A stretch of 35,785 nt of DNA from DASUZB01 sp036377075 (GTDB lineage Bacteria; Actinomycetota; CALGFH01): NCBI GenBank assembly GCA_036377075.1, contig DASUZB010000145.1, positions 1 to 35,785 of the forward strand, read 5' to 3'. The notes under the pieces are model-generated. The model saw only the letters and a list, made by a program, of their open reading frames with translations. It was not told the origin of the DNA and did no database searches. This document shows positions 8,122-17,730 of the stretch, in pieces. The position numbers and the translations under genes are program-made. Every line of letters starts with the position of its first letter. Position 1 is the stretch's first letter.

Positions 8122-8934
8122 TCAGGGAATCGGCTCGTAGCCGTCGCCGACGGCCTTGACCCGCTCCTCGCGGACGAGCTTGACCAGGTGGGCGCGGACC
8201 GACAGCTCGGCGGCCGCGTGCAGCGCCGGGTCGACGTCCGCGTAGACCCGCGCCACCACCTCGGCGGGGGTGCGGTCGCCGCCGGCCAGGGCGTCGAGCA
8301 CCTGGCGCTCCCGCTGGTGGCGGTGGTCGAGGTACTCGTCGATCTTGGCCTCGGCGTCGTCCACCAGCGGCCCGTGGCCCGGGTAGAGGCGTTCCAGGTC
8401 GTAGTCCAGCAGGGCCGAGAGGGAGCGCAGGTAGTGGCCCATGTCGCCACTCGGCCACTCGACCACGGTGGAGCCGCGCCCGAGGATGTGGTCGCCGGTG
8501 AACATGGCACGCTCGGCGGCCAGCAGGAAGCAGCAGTGGTCGGCCGAGTGCCCCGGGGTCGGGACCGGCACCAGCGCGAGCCCGCCGGCGACGAGCTGCC
8601 TGCCCGGGACCAGCGGCGGCGCGCCAGGTCCCCGCCAGGCCGGGTGCAGCGCGGCCAGCGGTGCGACGGCACGCCTGGCCAGGCCGGGGGCGCCCTCGGC
8701 GTGGTCGTGGTGGGCGTGGGTGAGCAGCACCAGCTCCACCCGCCGGCCCGCGCAGGCCTCGAGCACGCGCTGCTCGTGCGCGCCGTCGGCCGGGCCGGGG
8801 TCGATCACCACCACGGCGTCGGCGCCGGGCTCGCCGACCACGAAGGTGTTGGTGCCCTCCAGCGTCATCGGCGAGGGGTTGGGCGCGAGCACCCGGACGA
8901 CCCGCTCGCTCCAGCGCTCGACCACCTCGGTCAC
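8122..8934 (-). CDS. MBL-fold metallo-hydrolase, LACTB2/Rv3677c type
   Basis: A 270-residue metallo-beta-lactamase-fold protein. The metal site motif HAHHDH is at residues 73-78, with later ligands in PGHSADH and FTGDHILGRG and the C-terminal YPGHGP. The N-terminus ends its first strand with NPSPMTLEGTNTFVVG, and the C-terminal third (HRHQRERQVLDAL... then Tyr-Ala-Asp-Val-Asp) is the winged-helix-like tail of the LACTB2 group. Mammalian LACTB2 is a ribonuclease; for the bacterial proteins hydrolase activity is expected but substrates are not settled. The ATG overlaps the TGA of the upstream NUDIX gene (ATGA), so the two form one transcript. Closest remembered relative: M. tuberculosis Rv3677c. 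Confidence 0.85.
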   Translation of the reverse strand: MTEVVERWSERVVRVLAPNPSPMTLEGTNTFVVGEPGADAVVVIDPGPADGAHEQRVLEACAGRRVELVLLTHAHHDHAEGAPGLARRAVAPLAALHPAWRGPGAPPLVPGRQLVAGGLALVPVPTPGHSADHCCFLLAAERAMFTGDHILGRGSTVVEWPSGDMGHYLRSLSALLDYDLERLYPGHGPLVDDAEAKIDEYLDHRHQRERQVLDALAGGDRTPAEVVARVYADVDPALHAAAELSVRAHLVKLVREERVKAVGDGYEPIP

Positions 8935-9731
8935 GGTGCGCCCCCCTGCGCCTCGGCCGTGGCGGGCCGCGGCGGGACCGGGATGCGCTCGCCGGAGGGG
9001 AGCACCACCACGTCGTCGACGTGGACGGGCAGGATGCGCTCGACCGTCCGCCCCTCGGCGGCGGCGAGCACCTCGGCGACCGAGCCGAACGCCGCCAGCT
9101 CACGCAGGGTGCAGAAGGTGGGCGGCAGCATCCGCAGCGGGTCGGGCGCGGTGCCGGCCACCGGGAACCAGCGCTCCCGCTCCGCCTCGAGGGCGTGCAT
9201 GGTGGCGGCGGCGCCGTCGGGCAGCGCGGCGACGAAGAAGCGGGTGTCGTAGCGGCGCGGCTCGGCCTCGGGCGTGACCCACCACCCCCAGTAGGACAGG
9301 CGCGAGGTGTCGAGCCGCGCGCCGAGGCGGTCGAGCACGCCGGCGAGGCGCTCCCGGCCCGCCAGCAGCTCCTGGCGGGCGGCGGCCAGCGCGTCCGGCG
9401 CCGGCGCCCGCTCGGCGAGCAGGATCCCGGCCTCCTCCAGGCACTCGCGGCCGGCGGCGACCACCGCGCCCCTGGCCTGGTCGACGGGAAGCCCGAGGCG
9501 GCGCGCCCAGGTCCCCGGGCTGGGACCGGCCCAGCAGGCGTCGACCGCCGGGTCCTGGTCGGCGGCGTCGATGCGGCCGCCGGGGAACACCCAGAGCCCC
9601 GCCGCGTAGCCCATCGTGCGGGTGCGCCGCTGCAGGTAGACCTCGAGGCCGGCGGACCCGTCGCGCAGCACCACCACGGTCGCCGCCGGGCGCGGGGCGA
9701 CGGGCTCGGGACGCGTCTCCTCCATACCCAT
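8931..9731 (-). CDS. NUDIX hydrolase (NUDT19-like)
   Basis: A 266-residue NUDIX protein. It opens with ATVVVLRDGSAGLEVYLQRRT, a typical first strand, then WVFPGGRID. As in NUDT19/RP2-type enzymes, the Nudix box is split: the Gly-Gly part is separated by about 45 residues from the catalytic helix GRECLEEAGILL, which holds the REx2EE metal-binding glutamates. A later segment FVAALPDGAAATMHALEAERERWFP also fits that subgroup, whose mammalian members hydrolyse CoA and acyl-CoA. Start ATG 9731, with a second in-frame ATG two codons later. It is co-transcribed with the MBL hydrolase through a 4-bp overlap. The fold call is firm and the CoA substrate is an inference. Confidence 0.83.
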   Translation of the reverse strand: MGMEETRPEPVAPRPAATVVVLRDGSAGLEVYLQRRTRTMGYAAGLWVFPGGRIDAADQDPAVDACWAGPSPGTWARRLGLPVDQARGAVVAAGRECLEEAGILLAERAPAPDALAAARQELLAGRERLAGVLDRLGARLDTSRLSYWGWWVTPEAEPRRYDTRFFVAALPDGAAATMHALEAERERWFPVAGTAPDPLRMLPPTFCTLRELAAFGSVAEVLAAAEGRTVERILPVHVDDVVVLPSGERIPVPPRPATAEAQGGAP

Positions 9732-9999
9732 ACAGCCATGCTACCCGGCGGCCGGGCCGGGTCCAGCCGGCGGCCAGTCGCTCCGGAGGATCAGCCCGAA
9801 CGGCCCATTACAGTCTCGCAGAAGGGGGTGCGGTCGCGGGCCCGGGCGGGATTTCGGCGTGCGGTGCCACGGAAGGACAACGGCTGGACCCCCGGAGACT
9901 CTCGTGCCGGCGCCGCCGCCGGGTGTTGGATCGAGCGGTCGGGACCGCGGATCATCAGGCTGGCCGCATGGCTTGCCTGGGGGCTGGTGAGGAGTCCGG
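9732..9999. other. Intergenic region upstream of NUDIX and Prim-Pol genes
   Basis: This 268-bp divergent spacer holds no convincing gene. It must contain promoters for the minus-strand NUDIX-MBL operon and the plus-strand Prim-Pol gene, but I see no clear -35/-10 pair. Short GC palindromes occur near 9740-9775; none stands out from the background. Confidence 0.4.
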
Positions 10000-10620
10000 A
10001 TGCGGCGGTGGATCAGCAACGGCTTGCTCAGGTCGGCCCTCGAGTACGCCGAGCGGGGTATCCCTGTGTTCCCCTGCCACCATCCCGCGAACCACTGGGC
10101 GCCGGGGCGTTGGAGCAACCTCGACTGCTCCTGCCAGCAGCTCGGCTGCCCGCATCCGGGCGCCCATCCGCTGTCCCCGCGTTGGCGCGAGGAGGCGACC
10201 ACCGACCCGCTGCGCGTCGAGCGCTGCTGGGGTCGCCACCCACGGGCCAACGTCGGGCTCGTGACCGGGGTGGTGTTCGACGTCCTCGACGTGCCAGGGA
10301 CGGCCGGCGCGCTCGGCATCCCCCAGAGCACCACCCCGGCCGGCCCGGCGGCCATCACCGGCGACGGCCGCCACCACTTCTTCGTCGCCCCGACCGGCCT
10401 GGGCGACACCGCCGTGCCCGGCGGCGACGCTCCCGGGCCGCGCGGGCGCCTGCACTGGCACGGGCGCGGTGGCTACGTGCTCGCCGCGCCCAGCCGCCAC
10501 CCGGGCGGCGCCACCACCCGCTGGCTGCGCGGGCTGGACAGGCCGCTGCCGGAGGTGTCGCCCCCCGCCCCGGCGCCGATCATGGCGGTCGCGTCGGGCG
10601 CGCCGGCGATCCTGTCGTAG
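10000..10620 (+). CDS. Short Prim-Pol-domain protein, probably non-catalytic
   Basis: A 206-residue protein resembling the N-terminal domain of bifunctional DNA primase/polymerases (PF09250-like): LLRSALEYAERGIPVFPCH, then NVGLVTGVVFDVLDVPG, GDGRHHFFVAP and GRGGYVLAAPSRHPGG. It has no helicase or C-terminal region. Between the first two motifs is a Cys/His cluster CSCQQLGCPHPGAHP that could bind zinc. In active Prim-Pol proteins the first motif is DxD and a third acid precedes the glycine-rich loop; here they read D-V-P and LHWHGRGG, so two catalytic acids seem to be missing. Similar short proteins are common in Streptomyces, where their role is unclear. ATG 10000 follows GAGGAG. It is convergent with the XRE gene. 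Confidence 0.68.
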   Translation: MRRWISNGLLRSALEYAERGIPVFPCHHPANHWAPGRWSNLDCSCQQLGCPHPGAHPLSPRWREEATTDPLRVERCWGRHPRANVGLVTGVVFDVLDVPGTAGALGIPQSTTPAGPAAITGDGRHHFFVAPTGLGDTAVPGGDAPGPRGRLHWHGRGGYVLAAPSRHPGGATTRWLRGLDRPLPEVSPPAPAPIMAVASGAPAILS

Positions 10621-10663
10621 TCGCACGGCCCCTAGAAGGGGGACAGGAATCATCGCGAGGTAC

Positions 10664-10683
10664 TAGCCCGTCGGGGCTATTTC
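10664..10683 (+). terminator. Rho-independent-like terminator between Prim-Pol and XRE genes
   Basis: TAGCCC (10664-10669) pairs with GGGCTA (10674-10679) around the loop GTCG and is followed by TTTC. It lies 44 bp after the Prim-Pol stop. A weaker hairpin (CCCC...GGGG) precedes it near 10629-10642. This is one of the few hairpins in the window with a short T-rich tail. Confidence 0.5.
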
Positions 10684-10741
10684 GTCGTCGTTGCTCAGCG
10701 AAAATAGGTCGCGAAATCGCTTGGCCGGACCATGGCGCGGG

Positions 10742-12085
10742 CTAGACGAGGAGCAGTTGCGCGTCGAGGTCTTTTACCGCCCGGGTATCGCTGAACGGGT
10801 CGAGCTCGCGGCGGAATTCACGCAGCCGCCGCAATTCCCGAGCCGATCCGGTCTGGGTGACGATCGCGAGCGACTGCGTCGCGCGCCGGCACGACTCCTC
10901 GATCTCGCCCTGCTGGGCAAATGCGCTGGCGAGGTGGGTGAGGTGCAGCGAGCGGTCGCGCACGAACTCCGGGCTGAGCGTGGTGAGGGCCTCGCCGAGC
11001 GCCTCCCTGGCCGCCTGGGGGCGGTGCAGCCGCACGTAGCAGGCGCCCTTCTGGCCGGCGAGCTGGGAGCGGTCGAAGTGGTAGATCCACGGCGGGTCCT
11101 CGTCGGGCGACGAGCGCTCGATCGCCTGCTCGGCCCGGTCGAGGGCGGCGGTGCAGTTGTCGGCCTCGCCGAGCGCCGCCAGCGCCAGCGCCTGGACCCG
11201 GTACAGCCAGGCCAGGGTGGTGGCGGTGACCACCGAGCCGCCGCGGTGCAGGCCCGCCTCGGCGAACTGCAGCCCGCTCTCGGGCTGGCCGCCGTAGATC
11301 TCCACGACCCCCCTGCAGCCCAGCACGTAGGCGCTGAGTGCCTGGTCGTTGCCCTCGTCGGCCGCCTTGACGGCGACGTCGTAGTAGGCGCGGGCGTCGG
11401 CGTGCAGGTAGGCGTCGAACGACAGCCAGCCGGCGAGCTGGGCGACCTGCGCCGCGGCCACGCACAGGCGGCGGTGCACCTGGGTCGGCTGCGAGCCCTG
11501 CAGCAGGCGGGTGATGAAGCGCAGGTGCCCGAGCACGGGACCGAGCAGGTCGCGCGAGCCGATGCGGTCGTCGAGGCGGCGGAACTGGTCGGTGACCGTC
11601 TCCACGTGGCCCATGGTCGCCTGGTCGACCCGGCTGGGACGGTCGAGTGCCTGGGCGAGGCGCTCGTGCGGCTCCTGGGGGCCCAGCGCGTCGATCGCGG
11701 GGGCGACCATCGCCGCGCCGGCGAAGCTGCTCAGGTGGCGGAAGAAGGCTCGGCGCTCCACGTCATGTCTCCACGACTCGAGGGTATCGGCCAGCGTGCC
11801 GTTGTCGTCGAACCACGTCGGTGCCGCTTGCTCCGCAGCGGCGACCAGGCCGAGCTCCTCGGCCGTGAGGTCGTAGAGGGAGCAGAGTTTTTCCTGGTAG
11901 AACGGGCTGGGGCGCTTGAAACCCCGCTCCCACTTACCCACCATGCTGGCGGTTACACCGACACGGCGACCCTCGTTCTCGCATAATTTCTGCAATTCGT
12001 CCGCAACGCGCTGGAGCGACCAGCCGCGCCGCAGGCGCTGGCGCCGGAGTGGGGCGTTGGGGACGGCCTCATGGGCGGGTATCAT
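10742..12085 (-). CDS. XRE-family regulator with TPR-like C-terminal region
   Basis: About 447 residues. The N-terminal helix-turn-helix runs from LRRQRLRRGWSLQRVADEL to VTASMVGKWERGFKRPSPFYQEKLCSLYDL. After an RRAFFRHLSSFAGAAMVAP segment, reminiscent of Streptomyces XRE regulators, come roughly 300 residues of tetratricopeptide-like helices (for example AYYDVAVKAADEGNDQALSAYVLGCRG and ALALAALGEADNCTAALDRAEQAI). Such proteins are large regulators in which the TPR region senses a peptide or protein partner. ATG 12085 is preferred; the reading frame extends to a TTG at 12169, but that stretch is promoter-like and less GC-rich. The gene is convergent with the Prim-Pol gene and divergent from selA. 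No target genes can be named. Confidence 0.8.
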   Translation of the reverse strand: MIPAHEAVPNAPLRRQRLRRGWSLQRVADELQKLCENEGRRVGVTASMVGKWERGFKRPSPFYQEKLCSLYDLTAEELGLVAAAEQAAPTWFDDNGTLADTLESWRHDVERRAFFRHLSSFAGAAMVAPAIDALGPQEPHERLAQALDRPSRVDQATMGHVETVTDQFRRLDDRIGSRDLLGPVLGHLRFITRLLQGSQPTQVHRRLCVAAAQVAQLAGWLSFDAYLHADARAYYDVAVKAADEGNDQALSAYVLGCRGVVEIYGGQPESGLQFAEAGLHRGGSVVTATTLAWLYRVQALALAALGEADNCTAALDRAEQAIERSSPDEDPPWIYHFDRSQLAGQKGACYVRLHRPQAAREALGEALTTLSPEFVRDRSLHLTHLASAFAQQGEIEESCRRATQSLAIVTQTGSARELRRLREFRRELDPFSDTRAVKDLDAQLLLV

Positions 12086-12279
12086 GACGACCCCGTTTTC
12101 TTCAGCGGGCGCGCGCGACGGGGCGCGCCGACTGTCACCAACTTTACGAAACACCTCCCCCGAACTCAAATTTTCTGCCCGCTGTAGCGAACATGCCGCT
12201 TTTTTGATTTGCTCGCGGGGAGCGCCAAATGCGTCCTTCGGCGAGTTGCCAGCTATGCGCGATTGTTATTCAACCCGGG

Positions 12280-12305
12280 CCGACCCCGGCGCCAGCCGGG
12301 GTCGG
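12280..12305. repeat. Perfect 11-bp hairpin in the selA upstream region
   Basis: CCGACCCCGGC at 12280-12290 is exactly complementary to GCCGGGGTCGG at 12295-12305 with a 4-nt loop. It lies about 100 bp before the selA start. It could be a transcription attenuator, a protein-binding site or a terminator of leakage transcription; there is no T-tract. Confidence 0.6.
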
Positions 12306-12349
12306 GCATGGACCACCGAGCCATCCCCACAACGGCTAGGCCTTGGTTT

Positions 12350-12378
12350 CGGGGGGATGCGGTGGGCGGAGCCCCCCG
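12350..12378. repeat. G6/C6 inverted repeat just upstream of selA
   Basis: CGGGGGG at 12350-12356 pairs with CCCCCCG at 12372-12378 around a 15-nt loop, ending 23 bp before the selA start codon. Its right arm reads GGAGCCCCCCG, similar to arms of the inverted repeats at 21756-21827 and 26284-26317, so it may be one copy of a small dispersed palindrome. Confidence 0.5.
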
Positions 12379-12401
12379 CAGTTGGCGGAGAATGGGGGCC
12401 T

Positions 12402-13756
<1,355 letters not shown>

Positions 13757-13757
<1 letters not shown>

Positions 13758-15664
13758 TGCCCCACGTCGTCGGCACCGCCGGGCACGTCGACCACGGCAA
13801 GTCGGCGCTGATCCTCGCGCTCACCGGCACCGACCCCGACCGGCTGGCGGAGGAGAAGGCCAGGGGCATGACCATCGACCTCGGCTTCGCCTGGGCCACC
13901 CTGCCGTCGGGGCGCGAGGTCGGCTTCGTCGACGTGCCGGGGCACGAGCGCTTCGTGCACAACATGCTCGCCGGGGTCGGCGAGGTCGACTGCGCCCTGC
14001 TGGTGGTCGACGCGGTCGAGGGCTGGCAGCCGCAGTCCGCCGAGCACCTCGCCATCCTCGACCTGCTCGGCATCGGCACCGGGGTGGTCGCCCTCACCAA
14101 GGTCGACCTGGCCGGCCCGGAGCGCGCCGCCGAGGTGGCCGTGCAGGTGCGCGAGCGGCTCGCCGGCACGACCCTGGCCGGCGCGCCGCTGCTCGAGACG
14201 GCGGCGCCCGCCGGGCTCGGCGTCGACCAGCTCAGGGCCGAGCTCGACCGGGTGCTCGACCAGGTGGCGGAGCCACCCGACCGGGGGCGGCCCCGCCTGC
14301 CGGTCGACCGGGTGTTCACCATCAGGGGCAGCGGCACGGTGGTGACCGGAACGCTCAGCGGCGGCGCGCTGGACGCCGACGCCGACGCGGTGCTGCTGCC
14401 GGCCGGGCGGCGCGTCCGCGTCCGCGGCCTGCAGGCCCACGGCCGCCCGATCGCCCGCGCCACCCCGGCCAGGCGCCTGGCGGTCAACCTCGGCGGCGTG
14501 GCGGTCGCCCAGGTCGCCCGCGGCGACGTGCTGGCCCTGCCCGGCCAGTGGCGGCCCACCCGCACGGCCGACTGCCGCCTGCGCTGCCTGCCTGGCAGGC
14601 AGCCGCTGCGCCCGCGCGGCGCCTACCTCCTCTACGCCGGCGCGGCCGAGGTCGCCGTGCGCCTGCAGCCGCTCGACGCGGACGAGGTCCGGCCGGGGGA
14701 GCACGCCCTGGTCCGGCTGCACCTGGACGCCCCGCTGGTGCTCGACCCGTTCGAGCCGGTGGTGCTGCGCGACAGCGGCCGCGACGAGACCGTCGGCGGC
14801 GGGCTCGTGCTCGACCCCTTCCCGCCCCAGCCGGTGCGCGGCACGAGCGCGCGGGTGCGACGCCTCGAGGAGCTCGAGGCGCGCGAGGCCGTGGGCAGGG
14901 AGGGCCTGCTCGCCAGGGTGCTGGCCGAGCGCGGCCTGGTCGCGCTCGCCGACCTGCCCGCCCTCGCCGGCGCCTCGGGCAGCCAGGTCGACGCCGCGCT
15001 GACCGCCGCGGTCGAGCGGGGGCTGGCGCTGCGCGGCCGCGCCGTCGGCTGGGCGCCGGAGACCTGGCAGCAGGCCAGCGAGGCGGTGCTGCGCGCCGTC
15101 GCCGCCCACCACCGGGCCGAGCCGCTGGCGGCGGGCATGCCGGCGCAGCTCGCCCGCGCGGCCGCCCGGCCGGCGGGCGGCGGCAACCGCGACGGCGCCG
15201 CGGCAGCCTGGGCCACGGCCGGCGCCGAGGTGGTCGACGCCCTGGTGGCAGCGGGCGACCTGGTCGCGGACGGCCCGGTGGCGCGCCTGCCCGACCACGG
15301 CGTGCGGCTCGACCCGGCGCAACAGGCGGTGCGTGCCCGGGTGGAGGCCACCGTGGCCGAGGCGGGCGTGAACGTCCAGAGCGAGGCCGCCCTCGGCGCG
15401 CTCGGCGCCGACCGGCGCCTGCTCGACGCGCTGGTGCGCCTCGGCGTGCTGGTGCGGGTCGGGGCCGGCCTGCACCTCGGCAAGGACGCCCTCGACCGGG
15501 CCGTCGCGAGCCTGCGCCAGGCCTTCCCCGACGGCCGCAGCTTCACCGCCGCCGACGCCAAGCAGGCGATGGGCACCACCCGCAAGACCGCGATACCTCT
15601 GCTGGAGTACCTCGACCGCAGCGGCGTCACCGTGCGCAACGGCGACCAGCGCAGGTTGCTCTGA
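13757..15664 (+). CDS. selB: Selenocysteine-specific elongation factor SelB
   Basis: A 635-residue translational GTPase that delivers Sec-tRNA to UGA codons marked by a SECIS element. G1 is GHVDHGKS (residues 9-16), followed by EEKARGMTIDLGFAW (switch I), DVPGHERFVHNM (59-70) and TKVDL near 115. The EF-Tu-like domains II/III follow (VFTIRGSGTVVTGTL). The C-terminal region of about 270 residues forms the winged-helix repeats that bind the SECIS hairpin, ending with GTTRKTAIPLLEYLDRSGVTVR, the typical last winged helix. The start ATG overlaps the selA stop. The protein is full length and shows intact motifs, so the lineage should make selenoproteins, although none is encoded here. Confidence 0.94.
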
Positions 15665-15673
15665 TCCCGGCAG

Positions 15674-16870
15674 CTACAACTGCTCGCAGATCGCCTCGGC
15701 GATGGCGAGGGACGAGGTGGCCGCGGGGGAGGGGGCGTTGCGCACGTTCACCACGCGGTCGCGCACGTTGATGCGGAAGTCGTCGACCAGGCTGCCGTCC
15801 CTGGCCACCGCCTGGGCGCGCACCCCCGACGGCCCCTTGACCACGTCGTCGGCGGCCAGCTCGGGCACGTAGCGCCTGGCCTCGGCCACGAACGCCTTGC
15901 GGCTGGCCGAGCGCCACATCTCGGCCAGGCCCACGCGCCAGTAGCGCCTGGCCATCCTGCGGAACCCGGGCCAGGCCAGCGTCTCCCAGAGGTCGTGACG
16001 GTCGAAGGTGCCGAGCCGGTAGCCCTCGCGGGCGAAGGCGAGCACCGCGTTCGGGCCGACCAGCACCTCGCCGTCGATGCGCCTGGTCAGGTGGATGCCG
16101 AGGAAGGGGAAGCGCGGGTCGGGCACCGGGTAGATGAGGCCGCGGACGAGCTGGCGGCGCGGCGGTCGCAGCAGGTAGTAGTCCCCGCGGAACGGCACGA
16201 TGCGCGGGTCGGCGTCGTCGCCGGTCAGGGCCGCCACCCGGTCGGACTGCAGCCCGGCGCAGACGACCAGCTGCTCGAAGTCGCGCCGCAGGCGGCGGGC
16301 GCCGTCGGTCTCGACCCGGACGCGGGAGCCGTCCTGCTCGATGGCGCGCACGCGCGAGCCGGTGAGGATCTCCCCGCCGGCGGCGGCCACCTCCTGGGCC
16401 AGGCAGCGGGCGAAGCCGGTGAAGTCGACGATCGCGCTCTGCGGCGAGTGCAGCGCGGCCACGCCCCTGGCGTGGGGCTCGACCTCGCGCAGCTCCTCGG
16501 CGTCCAGCATGCGCAGGCCGGGAACGCCGTTGGCGCTGGCCCGCCGGTGCAGGTTCTCCAGCTTGGGGAGCTCCGCCTCCTCGACCGCCACGATGACCTT
16601 GCCGCACTCGTCGTAGGCCACGCCGTGCTCGTGGCAGTAGGCGGCGAGCAGCTCGATGCCGCGGCGGCACAGCCTCGCCTTGAGCGACCCGGGCTCGTAG
16701 TAGACGCCCGCGTGGGCCACCCCGCTGTTGCGGCCGGTCTGGTGGCGGGCGAGCGCGTCCTCCTTCTCCAGCACGGTCACCTTGACGCCCGGCCGCGATC
16801 GCACCAGGTGGCGGGCGACGGCCAGCCCGATCACGCCACCACCGACGATCCCCACCGTGCTTGCGTTCAC
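15674..16870 (-). CDS. lhgO: L-2-hydroxyglutarate oxidase-like FAD enzyme
   Basis: About 398 residues of a DAO/GlpD-type flavoprotein. The N-terminus VGIVGGGVIGLAVARHL gives the Rossmann GxGxxG (residues 10-15), and the LhgO signature follows: HQTGRNSGVAHAGVYYEPGSLKARLCRRG. Later come GECGK-like DECGKVIVA, FRGDYYLLRP, IYPVPDPRFPFLGIHLTRRIDGEVLVGPNA and the C-terminal VNVRNAPSPAATSSLAIAE, all typical of L-2-hydroxyglutarate dehydrogenase/oxidase. It oxidises L-2-hydroxyglutarate to 2-oxoglutarate, a metabolite-repair step. GTG 16870 is chosen because it lies immediately before the first strand; a longer frame exists but would run into the clpS leader. It ends 9 bp from the selB stop (convergent). 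The family call is strong. Confidence 0.85.
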   Translation of the reverse strand: MNASTVGIVGGGVIGLAVARHLVRSRPGVKVTVLEKEDALARHQTGRNSGVAHAGVYYEPGSLKARLCRRGIELLAAYCHEHGVAYDECGKVIVAVEEAELPKLENLHRRASANGVPGLRMLDAEELREVEPHARGVAALHSPQSAIVDFTGFARCLAQEVAAAGGEILTGSRVRAIEQDGSRVRVETDGARRLRRDFEQLVVCAGLQSDRVAALTGDDADPRIVPFRGDYYLLRPPRRQLVRGLIYPVPDPRFPFLGIHLTRRIDGEVLVGPNAVLAFAREGYRLGTFDRHDLWETLAWPGFRRMARRYWRVGLAEMWRSASRKAFVAEARRYVPELAADDVVKGPSGVRAQAVARDGSLVDDFRINVRDRVVNVRNAPSPAATSSLAIAEAICEQL

Positions 16871-16936
16871 GGCGTGGGATGGTACGCCACCGCTGCCCTG
16901 CTCCCACTCCGCCGCGAGATTTGCCACCATAAGGAG

Positions 16937-17230
16937 ATGAGCACCACCGCACCGGTGCGCGAGCGCACCGAGCAGGACGACGAGGTCGCCGAGCCGGACG
17001 TCCCCTGGATCGTGATCGTCTGGAACGACCCGATCAACCTGATGTCGTACGTCGTGTTCGTGTTCCAGAAGCTGTTCGGCTACTCGCGGGAGAAGGCGAC
17101 CAAGCTCATGCTCGACGTCCACCACAAGGGCAAGGCGGTGGTGTCGAGCGGGCCGCGGGAGAAGGCCGAGTTCGACGTCTTCCGGCTCCACGGTCACGGG
17201 CTCTGGGCCACCATGCAGAAGGACCGCTAG
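16937..17230 (+). CDS. clpS: ClpS, adaptor of the ClpAP/ClpCP protease
   Basis: A 97-residue adaptor that delivers N-degron substrates to the Clp unfoldase. The core VPWIVIVWNDPINLMSYVVFVFQKLFGY holds the conserved Asn-Asp-x-x-x-Met substrate-pocket motif, followed by KATKLMLDVHHKGKAVVSSGPREKAE, the Clp N-domain contact face. A 20-residue flexible acidic tail precedes it. The strong AAGGAG touches the ATG directly with no spacer, which is unusual; no better start exists. It is followed 2 bp later by DUF2017, the standard actinobacterial partner (compare Rv1331-Rv1332). It is divergent from lhgO with a 66-bp spacer. Confidence 0.95.
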   Translation: MSTTAPVRERTEQDDEVAEPDVPWIVIVWNDPINLMSYVVFVFQKLFGYSREKATKLMLDVHHKGKAVVSSGPREKAEFDVFRLHGHGLWATMQKDR

Positions 17231-17232
17231 CG

Positions 17233-17727
17233 GTGGCCAGCGCGTTCAGGCGGGTCGGCAAGGACCGCTACCGTTTCCGGCTCAGTCCCCAGGAGGTCGA
17301 GGTGCTGCGCGGCCTGCCCGCGCAGCTCCGCGCGGTGCTCGACGCGGACGAGCCCGACCCGGTCACCGAGCGGCTGTTCCCCACCGCCTACCGCGACCCG
17401 GAGGACCGCGAGCGGCAGCAGGAGTACCGGCGGCTGGTCCAGGACGACCTGCTCGCCGCGAAGCTGGCGAACCTCGAGATGGTGACCGCCACCCTCGACC
17501 GCGGCGAGCTGCGCCAGCGGCGCTGGACCGTCGAGCTGACCGAGGAGGAGGCCCTCGCCTGGCTGGGGGTGCTCAACGACCTGCGGCTGGCGCTCGGCGT
17601 GCGGCTGGAGATCACCGAGGACTTCGACGGCGTGGTGGCGCCAGACGACCCGGAGGCGTCCGCCAAGCACCTCCTCTCCTACCTCGGCTGGCTGGAGGAG
17701 CACCTGGTCGAGGCCCTGTCGGCGTAG
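17233..17727 (+). CDS. DUF2017 family protein
   Basis: A 164-residue soluble protein of the DUF2017 family, found directly downstream of clpS in most Actinomycetota. Visible family features are FRRVGKDRYRFRLSPQEVEVLRGLPAQL at the N-terminus, LFPTAYRDPEDRERQQEYRRLVQDDL in the middle and EEALAWLGVLNDLRLALGVRLEITEDF near the C-terminus. No catalytic motif is apparent. GTG 17233 lies two bases after the clpS stop, so expression is coupled. A function with ClpS in regulated proteolysis is suggested only by context. Confidence 0.85.
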   Translation: MASAFRRVGKDRYRFRLSPQEVEVLRGLPAQLRAVLDADEPDPVTERLFPTAYRDPEDRERQQEYRRLVQDDLLAAKLANLEMVTATLDRGELRQRRWTVELTEEEALAWLGVLNDLRLALGVRLEITEDFDGVVAPDDPEASAKHLLSYLGWLEEHLVEALSA

Positions 17728-17730
17728 GCC

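Larger units (their letters stand above)
12086..12401. promoter_or_regulatory. Divergent regulatory region between XRE gene and selA, with an AT-rich pocket
   Basis: These 316 bp hold no supported gene. The part from about 12120 to 12275 is clearly poorer in G+C than its surroundings, with A/T runs such as TTTTTTG near 12200, consistent with promoters for the XRE gene and the divergent selA. The selA-proximal half contains two strong inverted repeats (12280-12305 and 12350-12378). I looked here for selC, since it often neighbours selAB, and found no plausible 90-nt tRNA with a TCA anticodon loop. Confidence 0.5.

Noticed and set aside
12086..12169. N-terminal extension of the XRE regulator from a TTG at 12169
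   Set aside because: The stretch is less GC-rich, promoter-like, and precedes the HTH with no conserved residues; ATG 12085 is more likely.
12170..12401. Search for selC (tRNA-Sec) beside selAB
   Set aside because: TTCAA occurs near 12269 but no 6-bp anticodon stem or 8-bp acceptor stem can be formed around it.
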